From Lapidilactobacillus wuchangensis (lineage in GTDB: Bacteria > Bacillota > Bacilli > Lactobacillales > Lactobacillaceae), in assembly GCF_003946645.1 (NCBI RefSeq), contig NZ_RHOU01000001.1, positions 124,001 through 188,000 of the forward strand: a DNA stretch of 64,000 bases, read 5' to 3'. Position numbers and translations under genes: made by a program. Of the stretch, positions 34,493-43,670 are shown piece after piece (the first letter of the stretch is position 1; the number at the start of each line of letters is the position of its first letter). The notes beneath the pieces were generated by a model. The model had not been told where the DNA came from. It saw only the letters and a program-made list of their open reading frames with translations, and made no database searches.

Positions 34493-34810
34493 TTGACAAC
34501 AAATTTAAATGGTTTCCCTGCCGATGAGTTTGCCGCCTTCTCGACAACTAAAATGGCGCATTTCTTACCTTATACCGCAAAGACAACACCTGAGATGATC
34601 AAAAAGTTTTTCGGTGCTGATTTCGGTAAAAAAGCTGACATCATTAATAATAAATTAGTCGTTCTTGGTGGCGAAGGTTGGTCACCAGTTGATTTCAATA
34701 CAATCATTGCTCGCTTTGTTAACAACAAGTACAAGGTAATGGACATTGATTATTACCGGCGTAATTTCAACGATCCAATTACTGATAGTGATGGTGCCGG
34801 AATCTTCTAG
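34493..34810 (+). CDS. Hypothetical protein, 105 residues
   Basis: Starts with TTG at 34493, 5 bases after TAGGTGA; a GTG at 34484 overlaps that ribosome site and is less likely. The protein is soluble with no signal or membrane segment, and mixed alpha/beta by composition. Notable strings are GFPADEFAAFSTTKMAHFLP, GKKADIINNKLVVLGGEGW and DIDYYRRNFNDPI. I recognise no family. It is followed by a strong terminator and is divergent from a small HTH-like gene. Confidence 0.7.
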   Translation: MTTNLNGFPADEFAAFSTTKMAHFLPYTAKTTPEMIKKFFGADFGKKADIINNKLVVLGGEGWSPVDFNTIIARFVNNKYKVMDIDYYRRNFNDPITDSDGAGIF

Positions 34811-34914
34811 TTCATTAAAGACAGTAACGTGTAGCACCACGCCAAACAATGGTTGCGACTAGATAATTTTTAGTCAATTTGCTGATGTCAAGAATAACTT
34901 AGGTCTGCTTAATG

Positions 34915-34955
34915 CTAAAATCCGGGCAATTCCTATTCGAATTGTCCGGATTTTA
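34915..34955. terminator. Bidirectional terminator
   Basis: AAAATCCGG.CAATT pairs with AATTG.CCGGATTTT around CCTATTCG. It separates the convergent genes ending at 34810 and 34984. Confidence 0.85.
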
Positions 34956-34983
34956 AATTATCAGCAATTAATCAGCTGAGTTG

Positions 34984-36327
34984 TTATTGGTCTAGCCAAG
35001 CTGCTAATTCATCAGCAATTTGGGCATGTGAGAAAACAGGGAATTCTTGAATTTCTTGGCTCTTTAAGTGGGTGATCATTCTTGGCATCGGCGCAGCAAT
35101 CACTTGCCGTAAAATCTGGGCAGCGTCAAAGTCTCGTTTGTCAGTGGGATGATTGGTAATCCCTGCTAAAACAACATCTGGTGTCAAATAAGGATCGACA
35201 GCGGCCAAAACCAATGATTCTGGTTCATTTTCGGCAATTGCGGCCAAAGCCAAGGCAGCGTCAGGGCCAACGGTAATTTGTTGTTGCGATTGCGCCCGGC
35301 GAATTTCTGGCAAGGCTGCTTCTGCGTCAACGACTTTAACCGTTAAAAAGCTGGCCAGTTGGCTGGCAATTTCAGCGGCGTTTAATTCAGTGCTCGCTTT
35401 TTCAGTTAAGGCAACCACCAAGCGTTGCAAGTTAACTGCCGCAACGGAAGTTAATGCTGGTTCACCATTTTCAAAAAAACGGGCCAGTGGCGTCATTTGT
35501 TTGAGCGCGACGGTAACGCTACTGATTGGCGCCCCTAATTGTTGGGCATAATAAGCCGCCAACACATTGCTGAAATCATAAGTTGAGGTGGCAATTGCGG
35601 TTGTGCCTTCAGCGGCTAAGCTAACTTTCATTAGACTGAAAATTTGACCTAACAGCAAACTAAATTGGCAATTGTCCAAGACAATTAATTGTTCTTGATT
35701 AGCAGCAGCCAATTCTTGGAAGTGCTGCTTATTGACCGTCATTTCTAAGGCCTTGGCCGTAATGGGTGCCTCTAATTGGTAAAGCTTCACTTGCGGCTTA
35801 TCCAAAGCTGCCGCCAATTGTTGCCGCTGGAAGCCTTGAATTTGTTCAGGGGCAAAGAAGCCAATCAAGCGGGCCTTTCCCGGCAAGAAATGCGCTAAAC
35901 TAATCAGTAGGGTTGGATCGCTGGCCAGAAAAACTGGTTCAGTTTGATCATTATTTTCCCGTTGTTGCCAAGCAAATAGGTTAAGATAAAGACTGGCAGC
36001 TAAATCACGATCAGTCATTGTGGGCTGATGATATAATTCGGCGATTTTTAAAGCTGAATTGGTCTCAGCTACGGTAATTTGCGCCTTAGCACTGAAAACC
36101 TGCTCTAAGCTAGCAGCGGCAATTTCTTGGGCTTGTTCAACGGTTAAATCGGGTTGAAAAGTAGTGAGCACAGCACTGAGTAAATCACGATCGTTGCCAT
36201 GAAGAATTTCCGCGGCTAATGGGGTTAAATTAGTGGCGACGACGGCTGGTGAATTAGCGGTTGTTGCCCAAGCAGCAGCCGGTGTTACAGAAGTTAATTC
36301 TTTACAAGTTAGATATGAAATCGTCAT
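34984..36327 (-). CDS. Threonine-synthase-like protein, probable non-catalytic homologue
   Basis: A 447-residue cytosolic protein. Its layout follows threonine synthase (ThrC). TVEQAQEIAAASLEQVF resembles the N-terminal helical region; ELYHQPTMTDRDLAAS (residues 98-112) aligns with the ELFHGPT-AFKD-A motif; LLLGQIFSLMKVSL and ATSTYDFSNVLAAYYAQQLG align with the region before and at the phosphate-binding PTGNFGN segment. But the PLP lysine position is Arg107, and the SGDTG loop is replaced by ASDPTL. I infer a pseudoenzyme or one with a changed cofactor. It stands alone, with no hom or thrB nearby. Homology is recognised by pattern only, so a distant or wrong match is possible. Confidence 0.55.
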   Translation of the reverse strand: MTISYLTCKELTSVTPAAAWATTANSPAVVATNLTPLAAEILHGNDRDLLSAVLTTFQPDLTVEQAQEIAAASLEQVFSAKAQITVAETNSALKIAELYHQPTMTDRDLAASLYLNLFAWQQRENNDQTEPVFLASDPTLLISLAHFLPGKARLIGFFAPEQIQGFQRQQLAAALDKPQVKLYQLEAPITAKALEMTVNKQHFQELAAANQEQLIVLDNCQFSLLLGQIFSLMKVSLAAEGTTAIATSTYDFSNVLAAYYAQQLGAPISSVTVALKQMTPLARFFENGEPALTSVAAVNLQRLVVALTEKASTELNAAEIASQLASFLTVKVVDAEAALPEIRRAQSQQQITVGPDAALALAAIAENEPESLVLAAVDPYLTPDVVLAGITNHPTDKRDFDAAQILRQVIAAPMPRMITHLKSQEIQEFPVFSHAQIADELAAWLDQ

Positions 36328-36449
36328 TTATTTCGCATCCTTATCATTTTGTATCCGTTTTATTTAACGCTCATTTCCATTCTAACTTTAATCAAGTCAA
36401 ATGAACAGCCTAGTTTTTAAAAGCTGTTAATCATCATTAAGGAAAAAAT

Positions 36450-37244
36450 ATGGATTATCTGAAACAATTACAGCAAGTGAGTCAACCGTATCAAGAAATT
36501 ATTAATTTACAAATTCAATTAGCTGAGATTCAGCGCTGTTGTCAAGAATTAGCGGCGGGGCAATTATTATCGCGGCCGCTACCATTATTGCAGTTGACGG
36601 AAGATGATTGGTGGGCATTTCTTACGATTGCTGATCGACAGGGCATCGCACCAGCCCAAGCACAGCGAGATTATCGCCAACTCCAGCATTTATTACGAAA
36701 TTTCCGCAAATATTTGCAATATCATGATGGTCAGTGGACGTTGATTTCACAACAGGCGCTGCGTGTCTGGACCAAATATTGGCCCTTTCGCCGTTATTTG
36801 GAACTCATGGCCGGTGATGGTCGTTTGGCTCGTGGCTTAGCAGCGCGGGGACAAGCAGTGATTGCCACTGATAGTTTGGCTTGGCAATCGGAGAACGAAA
36901 CTGGTCGGCAACAATTTTTCCCGGTGCGTCAATTAGGTGCTCGTGAAGCAGTCCAGAAAATTGGCCCCCAAGTTGATGCGATTATTCTGGCGTGGAGTCC
37001 TAATAATGATCCGCTTGATTGGTTTTTGTGGCAGCAAATTGCGCAACTGCCTAATCATCCGGATTTAATCGTCATTGGCGAGAAATTTGGCGTCACCAAT
37101 AGTGAGTTGTTTTGGCGCACGGTGCCAGCGCAATTTGCCGCGCCACTAGTTAAATTACGACGTTTTCTACCAGCAACGATCGACGGTGTCCAGGAATCCG
37201 TATATCTTTATCGAAGCACAGCGAAGGGCGGTTGGAATAAATGA
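36450..37244 (+). CDS. SAM-dependent methyltransferase-like protein
   Basis: The product has 264 residues. The N-terminal 110 residues are helical and Gln-rich. A Rossmann-like motif I follows, YLELMAGDGRLARGLAARGQ (residues 116-135), with an acidic residue in VIATDSLAW and then VDAIILAWSPNND, as in class I methyltransferases. I cannot assign a substrate, and residues needed for catalysis are not obvious, so binding without methylation is possible. It overlaps the next gene by four bases (ATGA), and that gene overlaps rsmF the same way, giving a coupled trio. Confidence 0.65.
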   Translation: MDYLKQLQQVSQPYQEIINLQIQLAEIQRCCQELAAGQLLSRPLPLLQLTEDDWWAFLTIADRQGIAPAQAQRDYRQLQHLLRNFRKYLQYHDGQWTLISQQALRVWTKYWPFRRYLELMAGDGRLARGLAARGQAVIATDSLAWQSENETGRQQFFPVRQLGAREAVQKIGPQVDAIILAWSPNNDPLDWFLWQQIAQLPNHPDLIVIGEKFGVTNSELFWRTVPAQFAAPLVKLRRFLPATIDGVQESVYLYRSTAKGGWNK

Positions 37245-38266
37245 AACGAAAAATCTTTTTAGACATCTTGTTAGCCGTTTTAACTGGTTTGTTAGTGCTC
37301 TGCTTCCAACAAGACGAGCAACGAAACAATACCAGTCAGCTAAATCGTAACGGATTATCGGAAAACAGTTTGCTGATCAACCACAGTAAAAAAATGGCCG
37401 TCACCCCGTTGATCAAAAGTTTAGCCGCCAGTAAATTAACTGACTTTCAAATTCAATTTATTGCGAAAAACAATCCTAACTTCTCATATGTTTATGCGAA
37501 GGGTAAAACCAATGAGAATTTGCCGGTTTTAAGTGGACGCACGTTTAATAGCAATGATTATCAGTCAGAAGTACCCTTTGTGGTGTTGGGCAAGAATCAG
37601 GCCACGAATACTTACAAACCGCAATCGCAAATGTATTACCAGTATCAACAAAATTATTTGGCGGTCATTGGCACAGTTGGCACCTCGCGCACCTCAGCAA
37701 TTAACGACCATGTTTTTATTTCCTTATCACCAGAACAGCCCGATCAAAACTTATTGACCAGCTCTTTCCGAATTGTTTATGATCCGGTTACGATAAACAA
37801 TAGCCAGACCAAACAAGTGCTGAAATTATTCCAAGCCAGCAAAGCGACGAGATTAATTGATAACTCAACGGTTAAGCGTGAGCGTCAAGGCTGGTTCGAA
37901 CGTTCTGGTATTCTGCTGACCCAAGTGATTTTGATTTTTACTTTTATGGTTATTTTAACTTGGGCCTTGGTTTATTTGATTCTTGTCTCAGGCCGACGCT
38001 TCAATCTGGGCGGTTTCCTCCGGGATCAATTAACCTTAAAGCTACTTGGCGAAATTGCCTTGCATTTATTGTTAAGTACGGTGATTGGTCTCTTGGTCGG
38101 TTGGCAGATTTTCCGAGTCAGCCAGTTACCAGTTGTTGCTGGTCTGATCGGAATTTTTGATGCTTTAAGTCTGATCATTAGTTACTTGTACATGAATAAT
38201 TCTCGCCATTATGCAAAATTAAAAACTGCCGCTCAAATTCTTTATCAGGAGCAGAAAAAAGAATGA
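37241..38266 (+). CDS. FtsX/MacB-like membrane protein without an ATPase partner
   Basis: The product has 341 residues. One N-terminal membrane segment (about 7-24) precedes a large extracytoplasmic domain (about 25-220) with VLSGRTFNSNDYQSEVPFVV, the look of a MacB-type periplasmic core domain. Three C-terminal membrane segments follow (about 228-255, 268-290, 295-315). That is the topology of FtsX-type ABC permeases, but no ABC ATPase gene is adjacent and the conserved parts are weak. It may act with an ATPase encoded elsewhere or have another role. It overlaps both neighbours by four bases, suggesting coordinated translation. Confidence 0.6.
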   Translation: MKRKIFLDILLAVLTGLLVLCFQQDEQRNNTSQLNRNGLSENSLLINHSKKMAVTPLIKSLAASKLTDFQIQFIAKNNPNFSYVYAKGKTNENLPVLSGRTFNSNDYQSEVPFVVLGKNQATNTYKPQSQMYYQYQQNYLAVIGTVGTSRTSAINDHVFISLSPEQPDQNLLTSSFRIVYDPVTINNSQTKQVLKLFQASKATRLIDNSTVKRERQGWFERSGILLTQVILIFTFMVILTWALVYLILVSGRRFNLGGFLRDQLTLKLLGEIALHLLLSTVIGLLVGWQIFRVSQLPVVAGLIGIFDALSLIISYLYMNNSRHYAKLKTAAQILYQEQKKE

Positions 38267-39705
38267 ACTTACCTAAAGATTTTAAAAGTAAATATCAACA
38301 ATTATTAGGTCCGGAAAGCGCCGATTTCTTTGCCTGCTTGCAGGAACCTGCTGTGAAAGGTTTTCGACTTAATCCTAAAAAGCTGGCCGCTCAGCCTGAG
38401 TTACAACACGAATTCCAACAAAAATACACGCCGATCCCGTGGAGCCCTTGGGGTTTTTATGGTCAAGTTGCCGGTGACGAAATTACGCAATTGGCTGGTG
38501 ATTTATATAGTCAAGAGCCTAGTGCTCAAGCTGTCGCTGCTTTAGCCGACCCAGCACCAAATAGTCGCGTTTTAGATTTATGTGCGGCTCCTGGTGGTAA
38601 AACGACGCAACTGGCCAGCATTCTACATGAAACCGGGCTGTTAGTCGCCAATGAGATCGATCGTCAGCGAGCCAAAGTTTTGTCAGAGAATGTGGAGCGA
38701 TTTGGCTATAGTAATACGGTGGTGACAAATTATTCGCCAGATCAACTGGCCAAATTATTACCACACTTTTTCGATGTGATTGTTGTGGATGCACCTTGTT
38801 CTGGTGAGGGAATGTTCCGCAAAGATCCTCAAGCAATTGATTACTGGTCCTTAGATTATCCGCGCCAGTGTCAGCAGCGCCAACGTCAAATTCTCTTAAG
38901 TGCCTTAGATTTATTGGCGCCTAATGGCACTTTGGTTTATTCAACCTGTACCTTCGCTCCTGAAGAAGACGAAGAAAATATTGATTGGTTATTGCAGCAA
39001 GCACCAAAGTTTGAAGTGGTTGCGCCAACTGGTGCTGGCTGGGACTTAGCTGCCCACGGTCGTCCAGAGTGGGGCCATCAAAATCAGCAATTAACTAAAA
39101 CAGTCCGCTTCTGGCCACAAACCGTTCGTGGTGAAGGCCACTTTATGGCGAAGTTAGTTTCAGGTGCCGCTGAGACTGATGCGGCAACACCAACAATGAA
39201 TCAGCCAATCAGTCAGGCCAAAGTTAAACATCAGCGTGGTCATCAGCGAAATCAGCATAAGACAGCCCAGCAAGTGGCAGCCGATCCGGCTCAACTTAAG
39301 CAATGGCAGGACTTTGTTCAGAACACGCTAACTGAATTACCAACTGATACCACTGCAGTGACAATCGTCAATCAAAAAGAGCAGCTTTTCGCAGTGCCAA
39401 CTCCCTTATTAGCTCAGGATAAACTGCGCTTTGTTCGCCGCGGTTTATGGTTAGGGGAGGGCCGCAAAAACCGCTTTGTTCCTAATCACGCTTTATTAAT
39501 GAGTCTGCCACGTTCGGCCTTTAAGAATGTCCTTGATCTGACTGAGGAGCAATACCAGCACTACCGTCACGGAGAAACATTGACATTTTCTGAACCACTG
39601 GCTAAGGGTTGGTATGCTGTTTGTTATCAGCAACAACCTTTCAGTTGGGGTTATCTCACCAATCAAACCTTAAAGAATTTCTATCCTAAGAATTTTCGAC
39701 GCTAG
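38263..39705 (+). CDS. rsmF: 16S rRNA (cytosine-C5)-methyltransferase, RsmF/NOL1-NOP2-Sun family
   Basis: The product has 480 residues. The class I methyltransferase core has motif I VLDLCAAPGGKTTQLA. The two cysteines characteristic of RNA m5C enzymes lie in VDAPCSGEGMFRKDP (motif IV) and VYSTCTFAPEEDEENI (motif VI). A long C-terminal region (about residues 340-480) resembles the PUA-like and RsmF-type extensions. It modifies cytosines in 16S rRNA, though the exact position cannot be read. ATGA overlap links it to the upstream gene. Family 1 repeat sequence begins within about 10 bases of the stop. Confidence 0.92.
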   Translation: MNLPKDFKSKYQQLLGPESADFFACLQEPAVKGFRLNPKKLAAQPELQHEFQQKYTPIPWSPWGFYGQVAGDEITQLAGDLYSQEPSAQAVAALADPAPNSRVLDLCAAPGGKTTQLASILHETGLLVANEIDRQRAKVLSENVERFGYSNTVVTNYSPDQLAKLLPHFFDVIVVDAPCSGEGMFRKDPQAIDYWSLDYPRQCQQRQRQILLSALDLLAPNGTLVYSTCTFAPEEDEENIDWLLQQAPKFEVVAPTGAGWDLAAHGRPEWGHQNQQLTKTVRFWPQTVRGEGHFMAKLVSGAAETDAATPTMNQPISQAKVKHQRGHQRNQHKTAQQVAADPAQLKQWQDFVQNTLTELPTDTTAVTIVNQKEQLFAVPTPLLAQDKLRFVRRGLWLGEGRKNRFVPNHALLMSLPRSAFKNVLDLTEEQYQHYRHGETLTFSEPLAKGWYAVCYQQQPFSWGYLTNQTLKNFYPKNFRR

Positions 39706-39711
39706 GCAACA

Positions 39712-39757
39712 GAACCCGTTTTGACGCCATTCCGGGCTTGCTGGTTGTGGAACGCTG
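39712..39757 (-). repeat. Truncated family 1 B fragment
   Basis: GTTTTGACGCCATTCCGGG and CTTGCTGGTTGTGGAACGC match the first 45 bases of an inverted B half, then the similarity stops. A full inverted B half starts about 65 bases later. It probably is a relic of an earlier copy. Confidence 0.7.
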
Positions 39758-39822
39758 CGAGGATTGATTGATGCTAATTACAGGCCAAAGTTCAAAATCA
39801 TTAAAACCAGATGAGGTTGGTA

Positions 39823-40366
39823 GAAACAGAATAGCGTCTGACTCCATTACGGGCTGCTTGGCGTGGAACGCGGCCGGCATTGATTTGAGCTTATTGCTGC
39901 GCAACAATCTCAAATACAAGCCTTATCGTAAGTGCTAAAGCACCAACGATAATTTGGCGGCTGACGCCAAGATCCCTCCATTCCGTCGGGAGTTGAGGTG
40001 GTTCACTTCACAATTGTTAATGATTAAGGCAAGGCTAGCGGAATTCAGAAACTCAATTCAATCAGTAGTAATAGTGAAACGGCACAAAGAAGCAGTGTGA
40101 CAACTCTATTCTCAGTAGCGATTGTCACACTACTTTTGTAACACCACAATCTGGTTCGGCTAAATAGTGGCGCTCAGTTCTGTTAGTTTAATCTAGGCAG
40201 GGGCCCAGCGATTGGCGTCAATGGTGAAATTATTCTTGCCGCTTCAGCGGTTAGAATAAGACTCGTATCTGAGATTGTTGCGTCAGCAATAAGCTCAGAT
40301 CGATGTCCACCATGTTCCACGCCCATAAAATCGCTGGGCCCCTGCCGTTATCAACTAGGGAAAGAC
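39823..40366 (-). repeat. Family 1 composite element, copy V
   Basis: Inverted orientation: B half (39823-40011) with base stem GGCGT/ACGCC and hairpin TTATCGT/ACGATAA; central bidirectional terminator (40086-40138); A half (about 40147-40366). The A arms are GGCAGGGGCCCAGCGATT (from 40196) and AATCGCTGGGCCCCTGCC (ending 40346), the core stem is ATGGTG/CACCAT, and hairpin 2 has ATCTGAG/CTCAGAT where other copies have ATTTGAG/CTCAAAT. It occupies the gap between convergent rsmF and fni. Confidence 0.88.
40086..40138. terminator. Central terminator in composite copy V
   Basis: AAGCAGTGTGACAA pairs with TTGTCACACTACTT; A/T runs lie on both sides. Same design as 4601-4653. It serves the convergent rsmF and fni transcripts. 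Confidence 0.75.
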
Positions 40367-40485
40367 CTTCAACTAAAAGAAAACACGATAACATAATAAA
40401 TATTGTCATTAAAAGTGCCGTTAGGTTTGGCAAATCAACACTGATTTGTTCAATCTAACGACACTTTTATTTTCATTAATTAAGT

Positions 40486-41595
40486 TTAATGATGTTGCCG
40501 ATTAGTCGAATACTGTGACCAATCGAGATCAAGCTGCTGGACATAATTCATTAAATCAGCACCAAGAATTAATGGCGTCTGTGCTAGCACTGCCGGTGTT
40601 GGACAACCAAACATCAGTAAGATGCCCTTGAATTCTGCTAACCATTGATCGAAGATTGCAATCATTTCTGGCAGGTCATGATGCAAAGCTAAATGCAAGA
40701 AGTAGGCTGACATACCCACATAGTTAGCACCTAAGCTAAAGGCTTTGGCAGCTTCCCAAGGTGTTCGGATACCGCCACTGGCAAAAATAGTCGGCTGATC
40801 AGCTTGCACTGCGGTTTGTTGAGTACTTAAATAATTTAATAAGCTTTCAACAATAGATAGACCAAAATCACTATAATCAGATGATAGGCGTTGCGAACGG
40901 CGTTCATTTTCTATTGCAATGAAATCAGTGCTGCTTGCACCAGATAAATCAATTCCAGCAATATCAAGACTTAGCAGTTGTTTGATACTTTGACTGCTCA
41001 TGCCGAAGCCAACTTCCTTAGCAATCAATGGTGTGACTGGACCAATTTGTTTTTGTAATTCTTGAAAATTATTGAACCAGTGGAAATCCTGGTCACCTTC
41101 GGCCATGGCAAATTCTTGTGGTGCATTTAGGTGAATCTGTAGGGCATCGGCCTGAAGTAATTGGATCATTTCCTGCGCAAAATCAACTGGGTGATTGGCA
41201 CCTAAATTAGCAAAAATCAAGCCATCTGGATTTTCTTGACGAACAACTTGAAAACTTGCGGCGGCTTGCGGGGTACTTTTTAAAATGCTCATTGAGCCAA
41301 CAGCCATCGGCATTTGAAAATGTTGAGCTAACTGAGCCAATTTCTGGTTGATTTTTTGAGCAGCAGTGGTCCCACCAGTCATCGCGTTAATATAAAAAGG
41401 CGAGCTAACTGGCTTACCAAATAGCGTCGACTTTAAATTGATTTCAGTTTGACTTAATTCTGGAAATTCTGGATGGAGTAAGCGGACCTGTTGAAAATCG
41501 GCATTGCCTTGTGGATGTTCGCGATAAAGTTTCTCAGCAATGGCTAAATGAGCACGTTTGCGCTGCGCTTGTTGTTCAGCTGGTGTTAGCTTCAT
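40486..41595 (-). CDS. fni: Type 2 isopentenyl-diphosphate isomerase
   Basis: A 369-residue FMN-dependent barrel enzyme. Typical landmarks are YINAMTGGT, PMAVGSMSIL, ANLGAN, LQIHLNAPQE, KEVGFGMS, DLSGASSTDF and the FMN phosphate site FASGGIRTPWEAAKA. It interconverts IPP and DMAPP. The N-terminal substrate motif, usually RKDEH, reads RKRAH here. It is the last gene of mvk-mvaD-mvaK2-fni, overlapping mvaK2 by four bases, and ends toward the terminator of composite copy V. Confidence 0.94.
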   Translation of the reverse strand: MKLTPAEQQAQRKRAHLAIAEKLYREHPQGNADFQQVRLLHPEFPELSQTEINLKSTLFGKPVSSPFYINAMTGGTTAAQKINQKLAQLAQHFQMPMAVGSMSILKSTPQAAASFQVVRQENPDGLIFANLGANHPVDFAQEMIQLLQADALQIHLNAPQEFAMAEGDQDFHWFNNFQELQKQIGPVTPLIAKEVGFGMSSQSIKQLLSLDIAGIDLSGASSTDFIAIENERRSQRLSSDYSDFGLSIVESLLNYLSTQQTAVQADQPTIFASGGIRTPWEAAKAFSLGANYVGMSAYFLHLALHHDLPEMIAIFDQWLAEFKGILLMFGCPTPAVLAQTPLILGADLMNYVQQLDLDWSQYSTNRQHH

Positions 41596-42674
41596 ACGCT
41601 GGCCTCAGTTAATTGGAAGACAGATAGGGGTAAAGTCGTGATTTGCTGCTGATTCCAAGCTGAAATTAAGCGGGCTTGGTCAACTGTGTGATCGGTCAAG
41701 ACAATACCACAGTCTCCACCGCCAGCACCTGAAGACTTGGCCGCGCCACCACAATCCTCGGCAATTCGGCAAAGTTCCTCTAAGGCAGGGGTTTCAATGG
41801 TTACACCTGAGAAGAAGCCTAAGTCTTTAATGAGTTGCCGATTGTGGCGAATTTCTGCTTTAACAATCGGCAATTGCTGATTGCGAATGCCGTTGATCAT
41901 TTGTTGGACGCATTTTTGACTTTCGGCCAAGAAATGCTGGTATTGTTCGTGCTCAGCAAATTTAGCAATGGTGATTTTGTCAACTAGGCGACTAGTTGAA
42001 GCGGGTGAGCCAGTCCAACCAATTAATAATTCTAATTCATTTGGCACATGTAAAAGTTCAATTTTTAGGCCCGGCCATTCGCTGGCAAGAATTTCACCAA
42101 AAGTATTATTCTGCAGCACCGTGCGTAACCAATCCTTGTCGAAGGTACTGTAAGCAATCCAACCACCAAAGACACTGGCAGCAATATCGCCAAGTGAACC
42201 ATTGCCTTGCACATTAAAGTGCGCAATTGCCGCCAACTTGAAGAAATCCATTCGACTTAATGGTAGCTCATAAAATTGGCACAGCGCCTTAACTGTGGCG
42301 ACAGTTACTGCTGCGGAACTACCGAGGCCATATTTGCGACCGCCTTGATCTTCCAACTGGCTGTTAATATCGAGATCATAAATTTTTAGTGGTCGACCCA
42401 TTTCTAAGGCCAAGGTTTCAACAACACGAATGGCTTCAAGAATGTAATGATAAGGATTATCACGATTATCAAAAATCATTTGGTCGCCACTGCGCCGCCA
42501 GTGAAAATCAGTTTCAGCATATTGACGGGAATTAATAGTCCCTTGCAAAACCGCTTCAGAAACGGAAACGGTAATAAAGCGATCCAAAGCAACAATAATT
42601 GCTGGATGTCCTGGTTCCAAAACAGCATATTCGCCAGCAATATAAAGTTTTCCTGGCGCCTTGACGGTAATCAT
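41592..42674 (-). CDS. mvaK2: Phosphomevalonate kinase
   Basis: A GHMP kinase of 360 residues. The N-terminus ITVKAPGKLYIAGEYAVLEP, the ATP-binding loop KYGLGSSAAVTVATVKAL and the C-terminal KSSGAGGGDCGIVL are all diagnostic of the Gram-positive phosphomevalonate kinase. It makes mevalonate diphosphate. It is 24 bases after mvaD on the same message. Confidence 0.95.
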   Translation of the reverse strand: MITVKAPGKLYIAGEYAVLEPGHPAIIVALDRFITVSVSEAVLQGTINSRQYAETDFHWRRSGDQMIFDNRDNPYHYILEAIRVVETLALEMGRPLKIYDLDINSQLEDQGGRKYGLGSSAAVTVATVKALCQFYELPLSRMDFFKLAAIAHFNVQGNGSLGDIAASVFGGWIAYSTFDKDWLRTVLQNNTFGEILASEWPGLKIELLHVPNELELLIGWTGSPASTSRLVDKITIAKFAEHEQYQHFLAESQKCVQQMINGIRNQQLPIVKAEIRHNRQLIKDLGFFSGVTIETPALEELCRIAEDCGGAAKSSGAGGGDCGIVLTDHTVDQARLISAWNQQQITTLPLSVFQLTEASV

Positions 42675-42698
42675 TTAATAAATTCGACCTTTCCAGAA

Positions 42699-43670
42699 TT
42701 AATCAATTATTTGCACTGCAGGGCCGGGCTGGCAGACAGTCCAAGCCAATTTGGGTAATGCCTGATGAAGTTGTGTCGTGATCGAAGCAACATCTTGCTT
42801 AGCACATATTAGTTTAGGGTTAGGTCCGGCGTCAAGGGTTAAGTAACAACTTAACCCTTTCGTACGAATTTCTTGGACCAGTTGCCAGATTTGCAAAGTT
42901 TCAGGGGCAAAGTAGGTGAATGGGGGATTAGCACTTAAAGTGGTGGCATGCATTTGCATGGCGTTGGTTTCGCCCAGCTTGCCAATTTGTTCAATATCAC
43001 CTTGAGCAATCGCCGCTCGCATTGGTGCTAAGGCCGCCGTGGCAGTTTTTACCCAAGCTGGATAAAAGGGCGAATGTTCAACCGAGTGTTGCATCCCAGC
43101 AGTGGAGAGGATTTTCTTGGGTGCTGTGTTGACAACCAAGGCAATCACCACGATTGGAAAAGGAACGGGATCAAGCAAGCTTTGGGCGTAGGAACTTTGA
43201 TCATCAGTGCCGGCTTGCCACTCCACGAAGCCGCCTAAAACGGAGCGACTAGCAGAACCGGAACCATGCCGTGCCAAAATGGATAATTCGCGGCTTGATA
43301 AATTAAGACCGGCCGCGCGACTGCCAGCTGTTGCCAAAGCAGCAAACGCAGAGGCAGAGGAAGCCAAGCCTGCAGAAGTGGGCACAAAATTTTCACTTTT
43401 GATGATTGCTTGCCGATTTAAGCCAGCCATTTGGCGAATACGCGTCAAAACGCGAGTCATTTTATTAGTCGGAGCTTGCCATTGACCTTGAAAGTAAAAC
43501 TGATCTGGCTTTTGCTGAGTGGTGGCCTCGGTGAAGGTCACACTAGTTTCCGTATAAAATTGATCAAGGGTTAAGGAAATTGAATTGTTGTAAGGAATCA
43601 TTTCCGTGATTGATCGTTTGCCCCAATATTTAATTAAGGCAATATTGGTATAGGCGCGCGCTTTAGTCAT
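42699..43670 (-). CDS. mvaD: Diphosphomevalonate decarboxylase
   Basis: The 323-residue product starts MTKARAYTNIALIKYWGKRS, with the invariant NIALIKYWGK motif. The phosphate loop PTSAGLASSASAFAALA and LDAGPNPKLI near the C-terminus complete the family pattern. It makes IPP from mevalonate diphosphate with ATP. The start codon overlaps the end of mvk by 8 bases. Confidence 0.96.
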   Translation of the reverse strand: MTKARAYTNIALIKYWGKRSITEMIPYNNSISLTLDQFYTETSVTFTEATTQQKPDQFYFQGQWQAPTNKMTRVLTRIRQMAGLNRQAIIKSENFVPTSAGLASSASAFAALATAGSRAAGLNLSSRELSILARHGSGSASRSVLGGFVEWQAGTDDQSSYAQSLLDPVPFPIVVIALVVNTAPKKILSTAGMQHSVEHSPFYPAWVKTATAALAPMRAAIAQGDIEQIGKLGETNAMQMHATTLSANPPFTYFAPETLQIWQLVQEIRTKGLSCYLTLDAGPNPKLICAKQDVASITTQLHQALPKLAWTVCQPGPAVQIID

